64,000 bases of DNA from Hyaloscypha bicolor E (taxonomy: Eukaryota > Ascomycota > Leotiomycetes > Helotiales > Hyaloscyphaceae), in NCBI RefSeq assembly GCF_002865645.1, contig NW_020194620.1, positions 503,353 through 567,352 of the forward strand, in the 5' to 3' direction. The position numbers were made by a program, and so were the translations under genes. The notes below the pieces were generated by a model. That model was not told the DNA's origin. It made no database searches and worked only from the letters and a program-made list of their open reading frames with translations. Of the stretch, positions 33,301 to 41,921 are shown piece after piece (positions within the stretch are counted from its first letter, which is position 1; every line of letters starts with the position of its first letter).

Positions 33301-33388
33301 CCGAGTCACCGTAGGAGGGCTGATACCTAGACCTGTAGGCAACCGTTAGCACGGCGGCAAGCAGAGGTGAGGCTGTACAAACATTCAT
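27386..33388 (-). CDS. SNT1: Snt1-like protein with two SANT/Myb domains (histone deacetylase corepressor type)
   Basis: One long minus-strand frame of about 2000 aa. The N terminus is rich in RDDR and RG motifs, followed by acidic disordered sequence and five MMSDEFAA-like repeats (31190-31510). The first SANT domain is at about residues 970-1020 of the frame (FTEEEARIFEESYLESPKQF...GRDYKACIQHYY), with a KKQPKRRRGRK basic stretch after it. The second is at about 1240-1310 (QTDFPALLRHFGTDWHGIAKWM...VKNYYQRQ). The C-terminal third is Q/P-rich with several polyQ tracts and ends in charged RRMEEQRR repeats. Paired SANT domains spaced this way are typical of Snt1/NCoR-like scaffolds of the Set3-type deacetylase complex, which act in the nucleus. 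The first in-frame ATG is at 33388, but a splice acceptor (CTAAC...CTACAG) ending at 33333 suggests the true start lies in an upstream exon that I could not place. Confidence 0.75.
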   Translation of the reverse strand: MNVCTASPLLAAVLTVAYRSRYQPSYGDSGESRRSPRDQSPGRYNDRDEFRGGSGRGIERRRSSIPDARANNHNAFASNREAFREPIGRESSRDFPPREPPRGPKGLIDAPTGPRASNYGSDYRGDFGPYRGEYRGDRSRGRGRGWRDDSRDRGREPERDYRDRRDDRGPPQFRDDRGRDRIWGRESYRGRRQSPPPGRGRSPNYSTRDIRDPPPSIDLDRTRRGSRDGPLSGGSPSSENQSFTRGYGRARGGGRSGRGRGYYDEYHRHPGRSRSPDQSWGRRTQPSATPPPQVPAFGSSNVPIASAASPAAVASDNTSGPVPGVAVPTAPRAQLPKGEYHRSGTKFTSAKWVNPNLKASSQRPDPMKIEPPSFPSPTTAISPQSVPAQSPGTRGDIDEVKTDRKDSRQYSRSKTPDPPVPTSVNDRPPQEPTRKRKSVTGKRLEKPRKSPVFDGIPDDLSDSDSGDDFEDGYFEQEISKLQEKVDQIREDNPIKPREEPEAVFVKPIIESMVDDSPEEPAAPEPCIAPEVEEQPDPESSSTPTSLAPNAESKGKSHSNTPLEEIDAEPLTNGTTKEIVLVTEALAAAQRNEASMDEQNGVPSQAEPNSGEFTSMQTKTTKTTATSTPRKPMMSDEFAAESDDETSKSATNMKPRMPMMADELEPATKGRPRKPLMSDEFAATSDDESNQPASIVRPRKPMMSNEFAVANDDEPNHPPLSGRARKLMMSDEFAAASERDLSEAENVEALESVRKQMRTPSPSSLRRFNCKKWDEDEEFLQTLKADPEVEARVKKDIQDTKERRAREQELARQDWKQRYLEYRQWTDFSDDPAAKASREKFEKSRARAAAEAAAPRPSAMPSAGAKPEPQRRTGSRFATEHDIERVLRESEQEAKETKEREERVARARTASAKEAKIPDMAWDEEEWEANEYIDKTHLVSFERSFAVLEYGEPIDNFTEEEARIFEESYLESPKQFSKIAEALPGRDYKACIQHYYLVKHPSSLKEKLKKQPKRRRGRKAGGPKPKSNALMADLGVGREEAEDGQDGENGERRRPRRAAAPVWPFETPASESEVASPAPTPGRKTAAAPKGDANGDAAPIKRKTKVPREKGTKQSKNNQLLAAAPVNPANRHAESPTPPSVADWKNRRESGGPSRLPPQYDGAGSSQASFAPPYVPAERPNPSQTVNFDSVQQPFPSQERLGSAPPTNFDSPQDRRNIQQTSSYWSVPEQTDFPALLRHFGTDWHGIAKWMTSKTHIMVYRTVFQQWLVVPSDSNKSRCVANIQTQVKNYYQRQVDSGKMKEWEDIARDADDKKSRGEETGPLPQPTSLPKRRYDMPTGTAQRSGSAMEGVEDMASTGQNSLTHTSPPQPTLSTRFPALAQAGPVAQIQPPTAASVLNKHLPPQPIQQAPQPVQQQQQQQQSRASRGPPMGFFTTDTPPRPIIQADAVSQRSLMVAQEAHLERQSALRLEREQREQQQQQQQQAMQRERHFQMKQEPEVVASVHQYEPYAPSSIHSNSVPHSRPDPPKPTPPAATEVRRTALPQQFPPRPPQPGRTFLGDNASGPREMKSSPSPALPRPPMSAPPTGQEAYSAPPPQPAPVVAIRQETVRKTSSIMSLLNNDEPSDPRPTPPKRPSDVSVSSLHASQASHTPPPQHPLQPSRYSGGSSQPPSQTSQPIPQQMGAQPVPQQQQLPPAQHSYSQPAPHSLHQHTSSMGHSRSYTPTGFDNRSGYPPPAMQQQQQQQMYSQPPRQSMSSQPPPIRREQVHSEVHGISGGYARAAPSQPRLKDSPYSATPSTSQPPTIRQPAGSPLDLAQPSERDYYSRPPQYLMQQQQHSAAGSPQLGPTYHPQSQQQPLPNHRHLVFGQSQGHTASPPTQYATQRPLHRSRGNSFDGRYQTTSAPTPVQQSYAQATHHPGTSMQYQQQQHPSQDRYAPAQDAEARMQEEVYHQRQRQREIDEQRRIDEQRRMEEQRRMEEHRRMEEQQQRLDEQRRLDGARRY

Positions 33389-34215
33389 CTTCGAGGCAAT
33401 GGCCCCAGAAGAACAGATCAATAGCTTATGACACACTCCTGTCAATCCCGCTGCGTGCGATGGTGAAGGCCTTTGGGACCGAATGGATCAACAACTCGTA
33501 GCACAGAAGCGGATCAACATTCGGCTCTCGCGGTCCAAAGCGGTTCAAAAAAAGGCGTTAGAGGGTCAAAGGCATGCGCATGAAGAGGTCGTCGAAAGGA
33601 TTGCCCTGTCAGGAGCGACAGGAGGCTTGTGGATGTTGGGTGAGGGTTCGTGCGAAGTTAACGGTGGATTGCTCATGAGGTGGAGGATCCGGTAAGGCTT
33701 GGATCTCGAATTGGCTTCGCTTAGCGCGCCAGGAAAATAAGCTTTATGCGCCATAAGCGCTGTGCATGCGGCTTTGCTCGGCTTTTAACCTCATCGAAAC
33801 TCAGATCAAAGACATCAGGATATCTGACTTGGCTATTTCCAGACCCAAAATCAACACAAAACAAAACAACTCAACGTGGGCCCGAATACACTTCAGAACG
33901 TTACTCAACATCCGCGTTGAGAAAATAGAACCGTTAGCAGCCGGACCGTTCCGTCTGAAGATTTTCTCATCGTCTTAGGAGAGGATCAACAGCGGTTCCA
34001 AGGGGTCCCTAAGGGCTACCCCTACTCTTAGTGAAGACCCTTGGAAAGAAAAACTTCTCTCTTGCTTTTCAGTCAAAGTCTTTTTGATTCATCATCAAAA
34101 GAGGAAGGGAAACCCATTGCCCACCAGCTCTGAAAGTTTGAGCTTCAAGGCAGCAAGACCTTTCTCCTTTGAACCCCAAATCCTCCCAGCTAACCTCCTC
34201 AAACCCGCATTCAGC
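33389..34215. other. Divergent promoter region, SNT1-like / deoxyhypusine synthase
   Basis: About 0.8 kb between two divergently transcribed genes. It probably contains a short first exon of the SANT gene and the leader of the deoxyhypusine synthase gene. No further gene is supported. Confidence 0.5.
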
Positions 34216-35470
34216 ATGACTACAAATTCAGAGCCAGGAGCACTGCCCTCCTCAGTTACAGATGCCGTGCTCGTCCCCTCGAACGAGATGCCCGAAGGTT
34301 CCCAGAAAGTCGAAGAGCTAGACTTTGACAAGTTTGCCGGACGAGATATAACTGTTGATGATTTGATAAGCGGGATGAACAATATGGGGTTCCAAGCAAG
34401 TTCGATAGGAGAGGCTGTCAGGATTATAAATGACATGGTACTGTTTCCCTTCTATAGTCCTCGTCTCGCGCCTCTCTCCTATAGCCACCTTCCACCCCAT
34501 CCTCTAACACCCATCCAGAGAGCCTGGCGCGATCCCGAAGACCCTACCACAAAAACAACAATCTTCCTCGGCTACACTAGCAACCTCATCTCCTCCGGCC
34601 TGCGGGGGACCCTCCGCTACCTGGCGCAACACTCTCACATCTCCGCCATCGTCACAACGGCAGGAGGAATAGAAGAAGACCTCATAAAATGCCTCGGCGA
34701 TACCTACATAGGCTCCTTCTCCACTCCCGGTGCCCAACTGCGATCAAAAGGCCTAAACCGAATCGGAAACCTGATAGTGCCAAACAACAACTACTGCCTC
34801 TTCGAAGACTGGGTGGTGCCTATTCTCGATAAGATGCTCGAGGAGCAAGAAGCGTCAAAATCCACGGATGAACCGATAAACTGGACACCATCGAAAGTAA
34901 TCCATCGATTGGGGAAAGAGATAAATGATGAAAGAAGTGTGTATTACTGGTGCTACAAGAACAACATCCCCGTCTTCTGCCCCGCATTGACGGACGGGAG
35001 TCTGGGCGATATGCTGTACTTCCACACTTTCAAGGCTTCCCCCCTGCAGCTGAAGATCGACATCGTGGAGGACATTCGGAAGGTCAACACCATTGCTGTG
35101 CGGGCCAAGAGGGCGGGGATGATAATACTCGGTGGTGGGGTGGTGAAGCATCATATTGCGAATGCGTGCCTGATGCGCAACGGTGCTGAGAGTGCGGTGT
35201 ACATCAATACAGCGCAGGAGTTTGACGGGAGCGATGCGGGAGCGCGGCCTGATGAGGCTGTCAGCTGGGGGAAGATCAAGGTTGGGGCTGATAGTGTCAA
35301 GGTTTGTCCAGTCCACCTCACGGCCTCACGGCACAGCTGGAGGGCGGATGTGTAAAAGAGAGTTCGATTTACTAACGAAAGTACAGGTGTATGTGGAGGC
35401 AACTGCTTGTTTCCCACTTATCGTGGCAGCCACATTTGCGAAGGATGCGTGCCGCAGCAGCAAGCCTTGA
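34216..35470 (+). CDS. DYS1: Deoxyhypusine synthase
   Basis: Three exons, 34216-34437, 34519-35301 and 35387-35470, encode 362 aa, close to the usual length. The enzyme transfers the aminobutyl group of spermidine to one Lys of eIF5A, the first step of hypusine formation, in the cytosol using NAD. Family segments seen are [55 protein letters not shown] and the active-site [12 protein letters not shown], whose Lys is residue 284. The first intron (81 nt, CTCTAAC branch) restores the conserved INDMRAW and is in frame without a stop. The second (85 nt, ACTAAC) restores [19 protein letters not shown]. The ATG at 34216 is the first in frame; translation upstream of it is not ATG-initiated. Single-copy core gene. 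Confidence 0.95.
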
Positions 35471-36062
35471 AAACGAAGATGATATCCTCATATTTCCTCT
35501 TGCTGCCTATGAAACGTGATCCAAATGGAAACGCCCTAAAAACGACCATTGCCCGCCCCATGCCATGCCCGCCCATGATGAAATCAATCAGCGCCATAGC
35601 CCGAGAAAAGCAGCAACTTTTAAAAAGGCGTCGAAGAATCTCTTTCTCGATCCACGCTATGCTCCCCATAACCAGATCGATCAACGCCGTCTCTCGATAT
35701 CTTTCGAGACACCCCATCACTTCTTGAAAGGAAGTAAAAGAAAATAATTTGTTGGTGCTGCTCTCTTCAGTACCCATCCCCCAATATTCGACGCAGCAAC
35801 ATCAGCAACTCTTTTTGGGGTCTTTTGGGGTGGGTGGTGTTTTTGAAATAAATCGAAGAAACAGAAAAACAAGTCTTCCTTCGTCCCCAATGAACACAAT
35901 AAACCCCGAATATCAAAGTCCCTCATCGCTGAGGACTTTTGAAAGTCTGGCACCGGAAGTCGGAGGGACGTCTCGTTGAAGACTGTTGAAATGCTCAGCC
36001 CCTTTGGGACACCCCTTGTGAGCCTTCAAATCGCATAGAGCCTCTCCCGCGGTCTGAACGTC
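35471..36062. other. Intergenic between convergent genes
   Basis: Tail-to-tail interval of 592 bp between the deoxyhypusine synthase gene and the next minus-strand gene. Only 3' untranslated sequence is expected and no gene is seen. Confidence 0.5.
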
Positions 36063-38168
36063 TCATGATCGTCGATTAGTGGCAATTCCCTCCGACCTCT
36101 CACGTTCATCATCTATGAACTTGGTAATATCGTTGCTGAAACCTCTCGGTCCATCTGGTCGTCGCACACCAGTTGGAGGTTCGGATTCGCCCTCATTCTC
36201 CTTCAATGATTCGGCCAAAGACTCTGCTTCGCTCGGTATTCGTCTATGACCGGAAGGTTGGGTACCTGGTGAAGTAGGTGCAGATGGAGACTCGAGGCTT
36301 TCAAGGGTGACCTGAGAGGAGTTCGGAGCACTGCTTCCATGCGGATGCCTGCTCGTACTCAAAGGCGGGGACGGGTTGAGGGGCGCGAGGACCGCTTCGC
36401 TCTGTTGCAAACGAACACGACCACGAACTTCGGTGATGATTGCGTCCATGTCAACGTGACTTGCCATCATAAAGCGATGGGCCTCCTCCGTCAACAGTTT
36501 TGCAGTTTCCTCGACAGCCATATTGTCTAGCGCAAGTCGTGTACGAAACTGAATGATTTCTAGTCAGTACAGTTCCTCCTCTAGTGAGATTTTGGAATTC
36601 AGAAGACCTGATGTTTCCCGAGATCTTGGGTATCACCTTCAACCTCCCAGAGCGAAGATTTGATACGAAGAAAAAAGTGTACATACCTGCTCCGTTCCCT
36701 CCCGCAGGACCTGATCAGTGACTCTCCCAACCGAGACTGGTGGACGACGGGCCCGAGCAATATCTCTCTCCCTCTCAACCTCGTCTTGAATTTTCGCGAC
36801 CTCCTTCTCGTGGTACCTCTGGATCGTATGTTGCCGATCGCTTTCGCGCTCACCGTTCCATCCGCGTTGGCGAGCCTTGGAGTTCCTCAAACCCTCGAGC
36901 ATCTCGTTATCGTCTCTCTCCTTACGCTTTGCACGGGCCAACTCGAATTCTTCTCGTTCTTCTGATGTACGGCCAATTCTTGGAACATTTGGACTTTGCT
37001 CCATGCTGTAGCGAAGGCCTGATGGCGTTGGCTTCAAATGCGGATTTTGGGCGTAATATTGCGCTTTAGCAGATTGCGGGGGTTCGTCTGGAGGGCTTGA
37101 CGCTCTACGTCGCTTGCGAGAGTTGGATTTGCATTCACCACGAACGTTGGAGTAACGAGCCTTCGGAATGGATGGTGCCACCGATGGTGAAAAAGGGTCA
37201 TACTCCTCTCCTGGTCCATTCACCCTGAGGTCCTGGGGACAATCTAATTTCCCAGTAGTGTCACTGCTACCCCACTGAGGAGAGACCCGGCTTAATCTCG
37301 AACCGCCTTTAGTTGGAAACCCAGAACTATTCTCCTCAGGTGTGGAGGTTCCACTCGAACTTGAGGCAACCATATCTTGAGTTTCGGACTCTAATGGTGT
37401 GGTGTTTGAAGTAGCGCCATTGCTGCTCGCCCGAGATAACCCTTCGCTTTGGCGCGAACTCGACATTGTGGGAGAAGTGGGCTGGGTGTGACCTTGTCCA
37501 GCAGGAATACCTGGCGTAGTGGAAAATCTCCAATCAGGTGAGATATAATGCAGTGTTTGTGGTGGAAGAGTCCTTTCTCGAGATTGTGCCGGCATGTGAA
37601 CACTACTGAGACTAAGCAGTCCGGACTTGTCTGCCCTCGAAGGCAAAGCGGGCTCAGTATGACTGTCCTGTCTAGAGAGGCTGACTTGTCTTTGTGATAA
37701 AGGTGTACTTTGTTGATGGTGAAGGCAGTCTTGGCTTAGTGCTGGCTGGTTGGTAACAGAATTCTCTCCAAATGTATTCGAAGAGAAGCGCTGGTTGGTC
37801 TGCGGCGGTCTGGAGACGAGGCTTTGCTGCGATCTAAAATTGTTGTGGTTTCCAAGTGGCAGCCCCCCATAAGATGTCTGATTCCCACCGGGAACACCTC
37901 TGGCAGATGTGCCTTGGGCTGAGCCGTGCGAGTGCCGTCTGTAGTTGATGGAATGATTTGTGCCGTCTTTGTCTTGGACAACGTTCCTTGGGTCTGCGAA
38001 GGGGTCGGTTCTGTTAGGGTTCAAGAGGTAGTCTGGAGGGCCACCATAACTTGGTTTGCTCTGGCTCAGACTCTTCTTTTTCACTGGGTCCGACTTCTGG
38101 CTTCCATTGCCCGCCTTCGGTGCGTCTGCAGAGCCTTCCTTGTTCCGGCCAATGCCTTGTCCTCCCAT
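36063..38168 (-). CDS. Disordered Ser/Pro-rich protein with conserved helical C terminus (or 3' part of a longer gene)
   Basis: Two exons, 38168-36687 and 36548-36063, with a 138-nt intron (donor GTATGT, acceptor TTCAG), encode 655 aa. The first 350 residues are Ser-, Pro- and Gln-rich and begin with GPPDYLLNPNRTDPFADPRN, which looks conserved. A charged helical segment follows (EEREEFELARAKRKERDD; HEKEVAKIQDEVERERDI). It continues across the splice into EQFRTRLALDNMAVEETAKLL and SHVDMDAIITEVRGRVRL. No known domain is recognised; the basic stretch RKRRRAS suggests a nuclear location. The ATG lies only 12 nt downstream of the stop of the next ORF, in the same frame, so this may not be an independent gene (see findings). 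Confidence 0.65.
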
Positions 38169-38180
38169 GTTCTCGAGTTG

Positions 38181-39728
38181 CTATTGGGAGGATTCGGGTA
38201 GTTCGGCACATTCAGTACGTCTTTCACAGCCAGGGTCGTCTATGGTGTCGGAATCGCTGTCGTTGGGGCTGTGTCGGTTGTCGAGGAAGGTATTGAACTG
38301 TTCAGTTGACATCTCTTTGACTGGTGGGTTGTTGTGACTAGTATACCACGCGCTCCTTCCCACCATCGGGCAAAGATTCCTAGGAACGGAAGGAGCACTG
38401 GGACCATCTTGGGTCAGGTCAATCCGCATTTTCTCTGGGTATCTCAATGTCAGAAGAATCCGAGCCGCCTCTCGTGCCTCAGGATCACGCTTATGGCCAT
38501 GGTCATGTGGATATTTCCACTCAATTTGAGGTGCTACCAGAACGCTCTTCTCAGCAGTAAGACTGTTCTCTCGTTGGGTTGCTTGTGCTTGGGCCAAGAC
38601 CAACTCTTGAGCAGCTTGAGAGGTATCCTCCTCAGAGCTTTGACTGCTTTCCGTTCCCTTGTGGGACCTGGGAGGCGTAGGATTTTCCCTCCTTGTCGGC
38701 TGCGGCTCATTGGTGTGAGCACTTTCTGTGCCCCTGCTCTCTGGACTCTTCGAAGGAGACGGGGATAGCAATGCTGTCGGCTGCTGCTCCTTAGTGCGAA
38801 CATCTTCTATGCCCTTGCTCTCTGGACTCCTCAAAGGAGATGGGGGCAGCAATGCTGTCAAGCTGGCTTTTGGTGTTGTTGCAACTGTTACGGGCACTGG
38901 GGGGTCTTTTAGGAGCGGCCAAGTACCTATATACTCCTGTTTCGCAGCCATGTCGGCGAGCATGACGAGTGGGTCCAAACCCGCCTCTTCGGCGACTGGC
39001 GTATTGCTCTCGGGGATATCACCACTCTGGGGAGCTTTCTGGGAGCTTCCTCTTACGGCATCCCCATCCTCGTTCGATCCCGCAATCTCTTGTCTCGTTG
39101 GATTGTCCACGGGAGCAGCGTCTTGAGCCTGCGGAGCCATGAAGGAAGTGTATCCGTTGTCACTGGCCTCTTGGTTGTTGTACTCTCCTTTAAACTGCCG
39201 CTCATTCGGCGTCTCACTCTCCATGTGGCAAGTTCGCGTGTCGTCGCTCCAGTCAATGCTGGGCGTTCGAGTAAGGCCAAGTGCCCGCTTCGTCTCAGAC
39301 ATTTGGTCGGAGTCAGATGGTGCCATGTTTGCAGGGTGTCTGGGGAGCATGATATGGCCCAGCTTGTTGTGCAAGCTATCCTCAAGCTTGGCGGGCTCTG
39401 TAAGTGGCGGAGGAGGATTGGTGTAATGAGGTTTGTATCCGGATGAAATGGTATTTCGGTAGGTTTCTGTACGTCCTCGTGCATCAGCAAATGGACGCTT
39501 CTCCTCGTCGTTAAGGAGAGATATTTTACCCTGAGAACCTGCCATTAATTCAGCGATAGTTATACTGTGCTGTGAGTCGCTAAGAATGTGGTCGGTGTAT
39601 GAATGGTTGGTTGTGATCTTTGTGGTGGAGGAAACTCTTGGGGCTCTGCGGCAGGCTAACGGCCTAGTCAATAGCGAGTATGGTGCGCTATTCCCTTGTA
39701 AGTATATTTCCGCACTGTGCGAGCTCAT
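38181..39728 (-). CDS. Disordered protein, possibly 5' part of one gene with the ORF at 36063-38168
   Basis: Minus-strand ORF of 515 aa. It is Pro-, Ser-, Glu- and Gln-rich with two near-identical blocks around TALLPPSPLRSPESKGIE and TALLSPSPSKSPESRGTE (about 38730-38860). The C-terminal part, EKMRIDLTQDGPSAPSVP, NLCPMVGRSAWYTSH and MSTEQFNTFLDNR, is compact and looks conserved. A second in-frame ATG at 39545 (MAGSQGKISLL) is a credible alternative start, because the first 61 residues have a different composition. The ORF ends in TAG at 38183-38181 (context CAA TAG CAA CTC), and the same frame stays open beyond it for hundreds of codons. No family is recognised. Confidence 0.6.
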   Translation of the reverse strand: MSSHSAEIYLQGNSAPYSLLTRPLACRRAPRVSSTTKITTNHSYTDHILSDSQHSITIAELMAGSQGKISLLNDEEKRPFADARGRTETYRNTISSGYKPHYTNPPPPLTEPAKLEDSLHNKLGHIMLPRHPANMAPSDSDQMSETKRALGLTRTPSIDWSDDTRTCHMESETPNERQFKGEYNNQEASDNGYTSFMAPQAQDAAPVDNPTRQEIAGSNEDGDAVRGSSQKAPQSGDIPESNTPVAEEAGLDPLVMLADMAAKQEYIGTWPLLKDPPVPVTVATTPKASLTALLPPSPLRSPESKGIEDVRTKEQQPTALLSPSPSKSPESRGTESAHTNEPQPTRRENPTPPRSHKGTESSQSSEEDTSQAAQELVLAQAQATQRENSLTAEKSVLVAPQIEWKYPHDHGHKRDPEAREAARILLTLRYPEKMRIDLTQDGPSAPSVPRNLCPMVGRSAWYTSHNNPPVKEMSTEQFNTFLDNRHSPNDSDSDTIDDPGCERRTECAELPESSQ

Positions 39729-40307
39729 TCAATGATGCGATAAAGTATACTCGATTGCGGGCAAAGATGTTTAGTTTTGGGGGTAACTTGGTGCTGGGAT
39801 CAAGCAACTTTGGGCCAACCCCAGTGGAAGTGAAGAAGGGACGAGGGAAGCAGAAATGGCCTCGTATACTGCCAAATAATCGAAAGAAATGGCACCGTTT
39901 CCTTCTTCAAACTTGGATTCTCACTACTATTTATTAACAATTAATAAGATATCATGTTAGTTTTTCTGTACCTCCGGGAGCGAAGTGCTTCAACCGTCTG
40001 ATAAACTAGATGGAGACTCGCAAAAAACACTCTGCTGCAAACCATGTTCACCCAAGCAGGGATGTCCCAAAAGCAAACTCTTCCAGAGCCCGTACATGCA
40101 TCACAATTGGCCATCAATCCTTACCTCATAGGAATCACTTCTTCTGCGCAGGGAAGCTTGGAACCTGTCGTAGTCACGTGACCATAGCATCCCGTCCGCA
40201 AATCACAGAGCCTGCAAAACTTTCAGCCGCATTCAAAACGCCCCACCTCTCGACGACAACCCATCAAACCTCCTCAAGGCCTCATTAACTTGCAGGTCCC
40301 GGCCACC
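39729..40307. other. Divergent promoter region
   Basis: 579 bp between the minus-strand disordered-protein ORF and CWC27. It contains the palindrome GTCACGTGAC listed separately. No gene is seen. Confidence 0.55.
40173..40182. promoter_or_regulatory. E-box palindrome GTCACGTGAC
   Basis: Perfect 10-bp palindrome with a CACGTG core, 126-135 nt upstream of the CWC27 ATG in a shared promoter. Fungal bHLH (Cbf1-like) or bZIP factors bind such cores. Actual use is not shown by sequence alone. Confidence 0.4.
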
Positions 40308-41921
40308 ATGTCCGCAGTCTACAACCTCGAGCCGCAGCCCACGGCCTCCTGCATCCTGCACACGACCTCTGGCGACATCTCGCTCGAGCTCTGGGCCCAG
40401 CAGATCCCGCTCACCTGTCGAAATTTCCTGCAGCACTGTCTAGATGGCTACTACGACAACACCATCTTCCACCGTCTTGTTCCTGGCTTCATCCTCCAGG
40501 GTGGTGATCCAACAGGCACCGGCTCGGGAGGAGAGAGTATCTACGATGGCGGGCAATTCGCTGAAGCACGAGAGGAGGGGGGAATATGGCCTATGGAAGA
40601 CAGGAAGGGTGCGAATGCTGGCCCGCGGGGCGTAGGCTTTAAAGATGAGTTTCACAGCCGGATAAAGTTTAACCGGAGAGGATTGTTGGGGATGGCAAAT
40701 GAGGGGCCGGATACGAATGGAAGCCAGTTTTTCATAACGTTGGGTGATACGCCGGAGCTGCAGGGGAAGAATACCCTTTTTGGACGGGTGGAGGGGGATA
40801 CGATCTATAATGTTGCGAAGATGGGAGAGGCGGAGGTGGGGGAGAATGATAGGCCGGTTTATCCTACCAGAGTTACGAGTGTGGAGGTACTGGTCAATCC
40901 GTTCAAGGATATGGTAAAAAGGGTGAGGACGGCGCCGGTCGTGCAGCAGCAGAAGCCTGTGGATAAGAAGAAGAAGAGGAAGGCGGGCAAACAGTTATTG
41001 AGTTTTGGGGCGGACGAGGGAGATGGGGAGGATTTACAGCCCGTGATCAAGAAGGCGAAGTTTGATACGAGGATTGTGATGGATACGGAGGATGCTGCAC
41101 CGGAACCAAAACCTAAGCAAGCTTCCAAGGAAGCCAAGAAGAAGGTTACAAAACCAATTTCGGTGGAATCTTCCCCAGAACCATCACCTGAACCAGCAAA
41201 ATTTTTACCCAATCGAGCCGCAAAACCTGATATCCGAGATATTTCCTCTTCGCCAGAACCAGAACCAGTTCAAAAAGTTTCGTCATTGTTAGATCGAACA
41301 AATGCACAAATAGCAGAGCTCAAGGCGTCGATGAAGAGAAATGTGCAGACCGCACCTGTTAATGAAAAGAAGAAATCAGTGTTGGAAACGATGATTCCCA
41401 GAACCTCGGTCCGGGGACGGAAACGACATCCTGGGGAAAGCGCACCACCTGATCCACGAACTTTGGATATCTTGAATGCGTTTAAGTCAAAGTTGGATCA
41501 GGCACCGCCTGAAAAGGACGTCCCAAAACTCGAACCTATTCTGGCTGAAGAGAAGAAAGACCAGGCGGAAGACGACGAAGAAGCAGCTTTGTGTGATCTC
41601 CATTTCATCGCAAATTGCCAGTCATGCCAGAAATGGGATGCTCAAGGCGAAGGAGAGAATGAAGATGACGACGATGATATTGGTTGGATGTCTCATGCGT
41701 TGTCATTCAAGGAAGACAAATTGGGCAAGGATTTGAGTTACAGGAAGAAGGCTGAGGACGAATTGGTCGTCATTGATCCTAGGGAGAAAGCTAGGACTTT
41801 GAAGGAGGAAAAGAGAGCGCAGAGAGAAGCGAAGGCCGGTGGAAGTGGCAGAGCGTGGGATCAGGCAAGGAACGAGAAATTGGCCAGGTCATCGGCGCTG
41901 GCTGGTAGAGGAGCCAAGTGA
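40308..41921 (+). CDS. CWC27: CWC27-type cyclophilin, spliceosome-associated peptidyl-prolyl isomerase
   Basis: Intron-free CDS of 537 aa from an ATG in a strong GCCACC context; the frame extends upstream only through TTG. Residues about 11-200 form a cyclophilin domain: TTSGDISLELW, TIFHRLVPGFILQGGDPTGTG, RGLLGMANEGPDTNGSQFFI and NTLFGRV. The C-terminal half is charged and disordered, and ends with the CWC27-specific motifs CDLHFIANCQSCQKW (from about residue 429) and GWMSHALSFKEDKLGKDL. CWC27 associates with the spliceosome during activation and is partly redundant as an isomerase. Length and both end motifs match the family. The poly-acidic stretch before the GWMSHAL motif is typical. Confidence 0.93.
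   Translation: MSAVYNLEPQPTASCILHTTSGDISLELWAQQIPLTCRNFLQHCLDGYYDNTIFHRLVPGFILQGGDPTGTGSGGESIYDGGQFAEAREEGGIWPMEDRKGANAGPRGVGFKDEFHSRIKFNRRGLLGMANEGPDTNGSQFFITLGDTPELQGKNTLFGRVEGDTIYNVAKMGEAEVGENDRPVYPTRVTSVEVLVNPFKDMVKRVRTAPVVQQQKPVDKKKKRKAGKQLLSFGADEGDGEDLQPVIKKAKFDTRIVMDTEDAAPEPKPKQASKEAKKKVTKPISVESSPEPSPEPAKFLPNRAAKPDIRDISSSPEPEPVQKVSSLLDRTNAQIAELKASMKRNVQTAPVNEKKKSVLETMIPRTSVRGRKRHPGESAPPDPRTLDILNAFKSKLDQAPPEKDVPKLEPILAEEKKDQAEDDEEAALCDLHFIANCQSCQKWDAQGEGENEDDDDDIGWMSHALSFKEDKLGKDLSYRKKAEDELVVIDPREKARTLKEEKRAQREAKAGGSGRAWDQARNEKLARSSALAGRGAK

Noticed and set aside
38162..38230. A normal spliceosomal intron removing the TAG at 38181-38183
   Set aside because: Only phase-compatible options of 57 or 66 nt with GTACTG or GTGAAA donors and no good CTRAC branch were found, so it is kept as an open alternative and not annotated.
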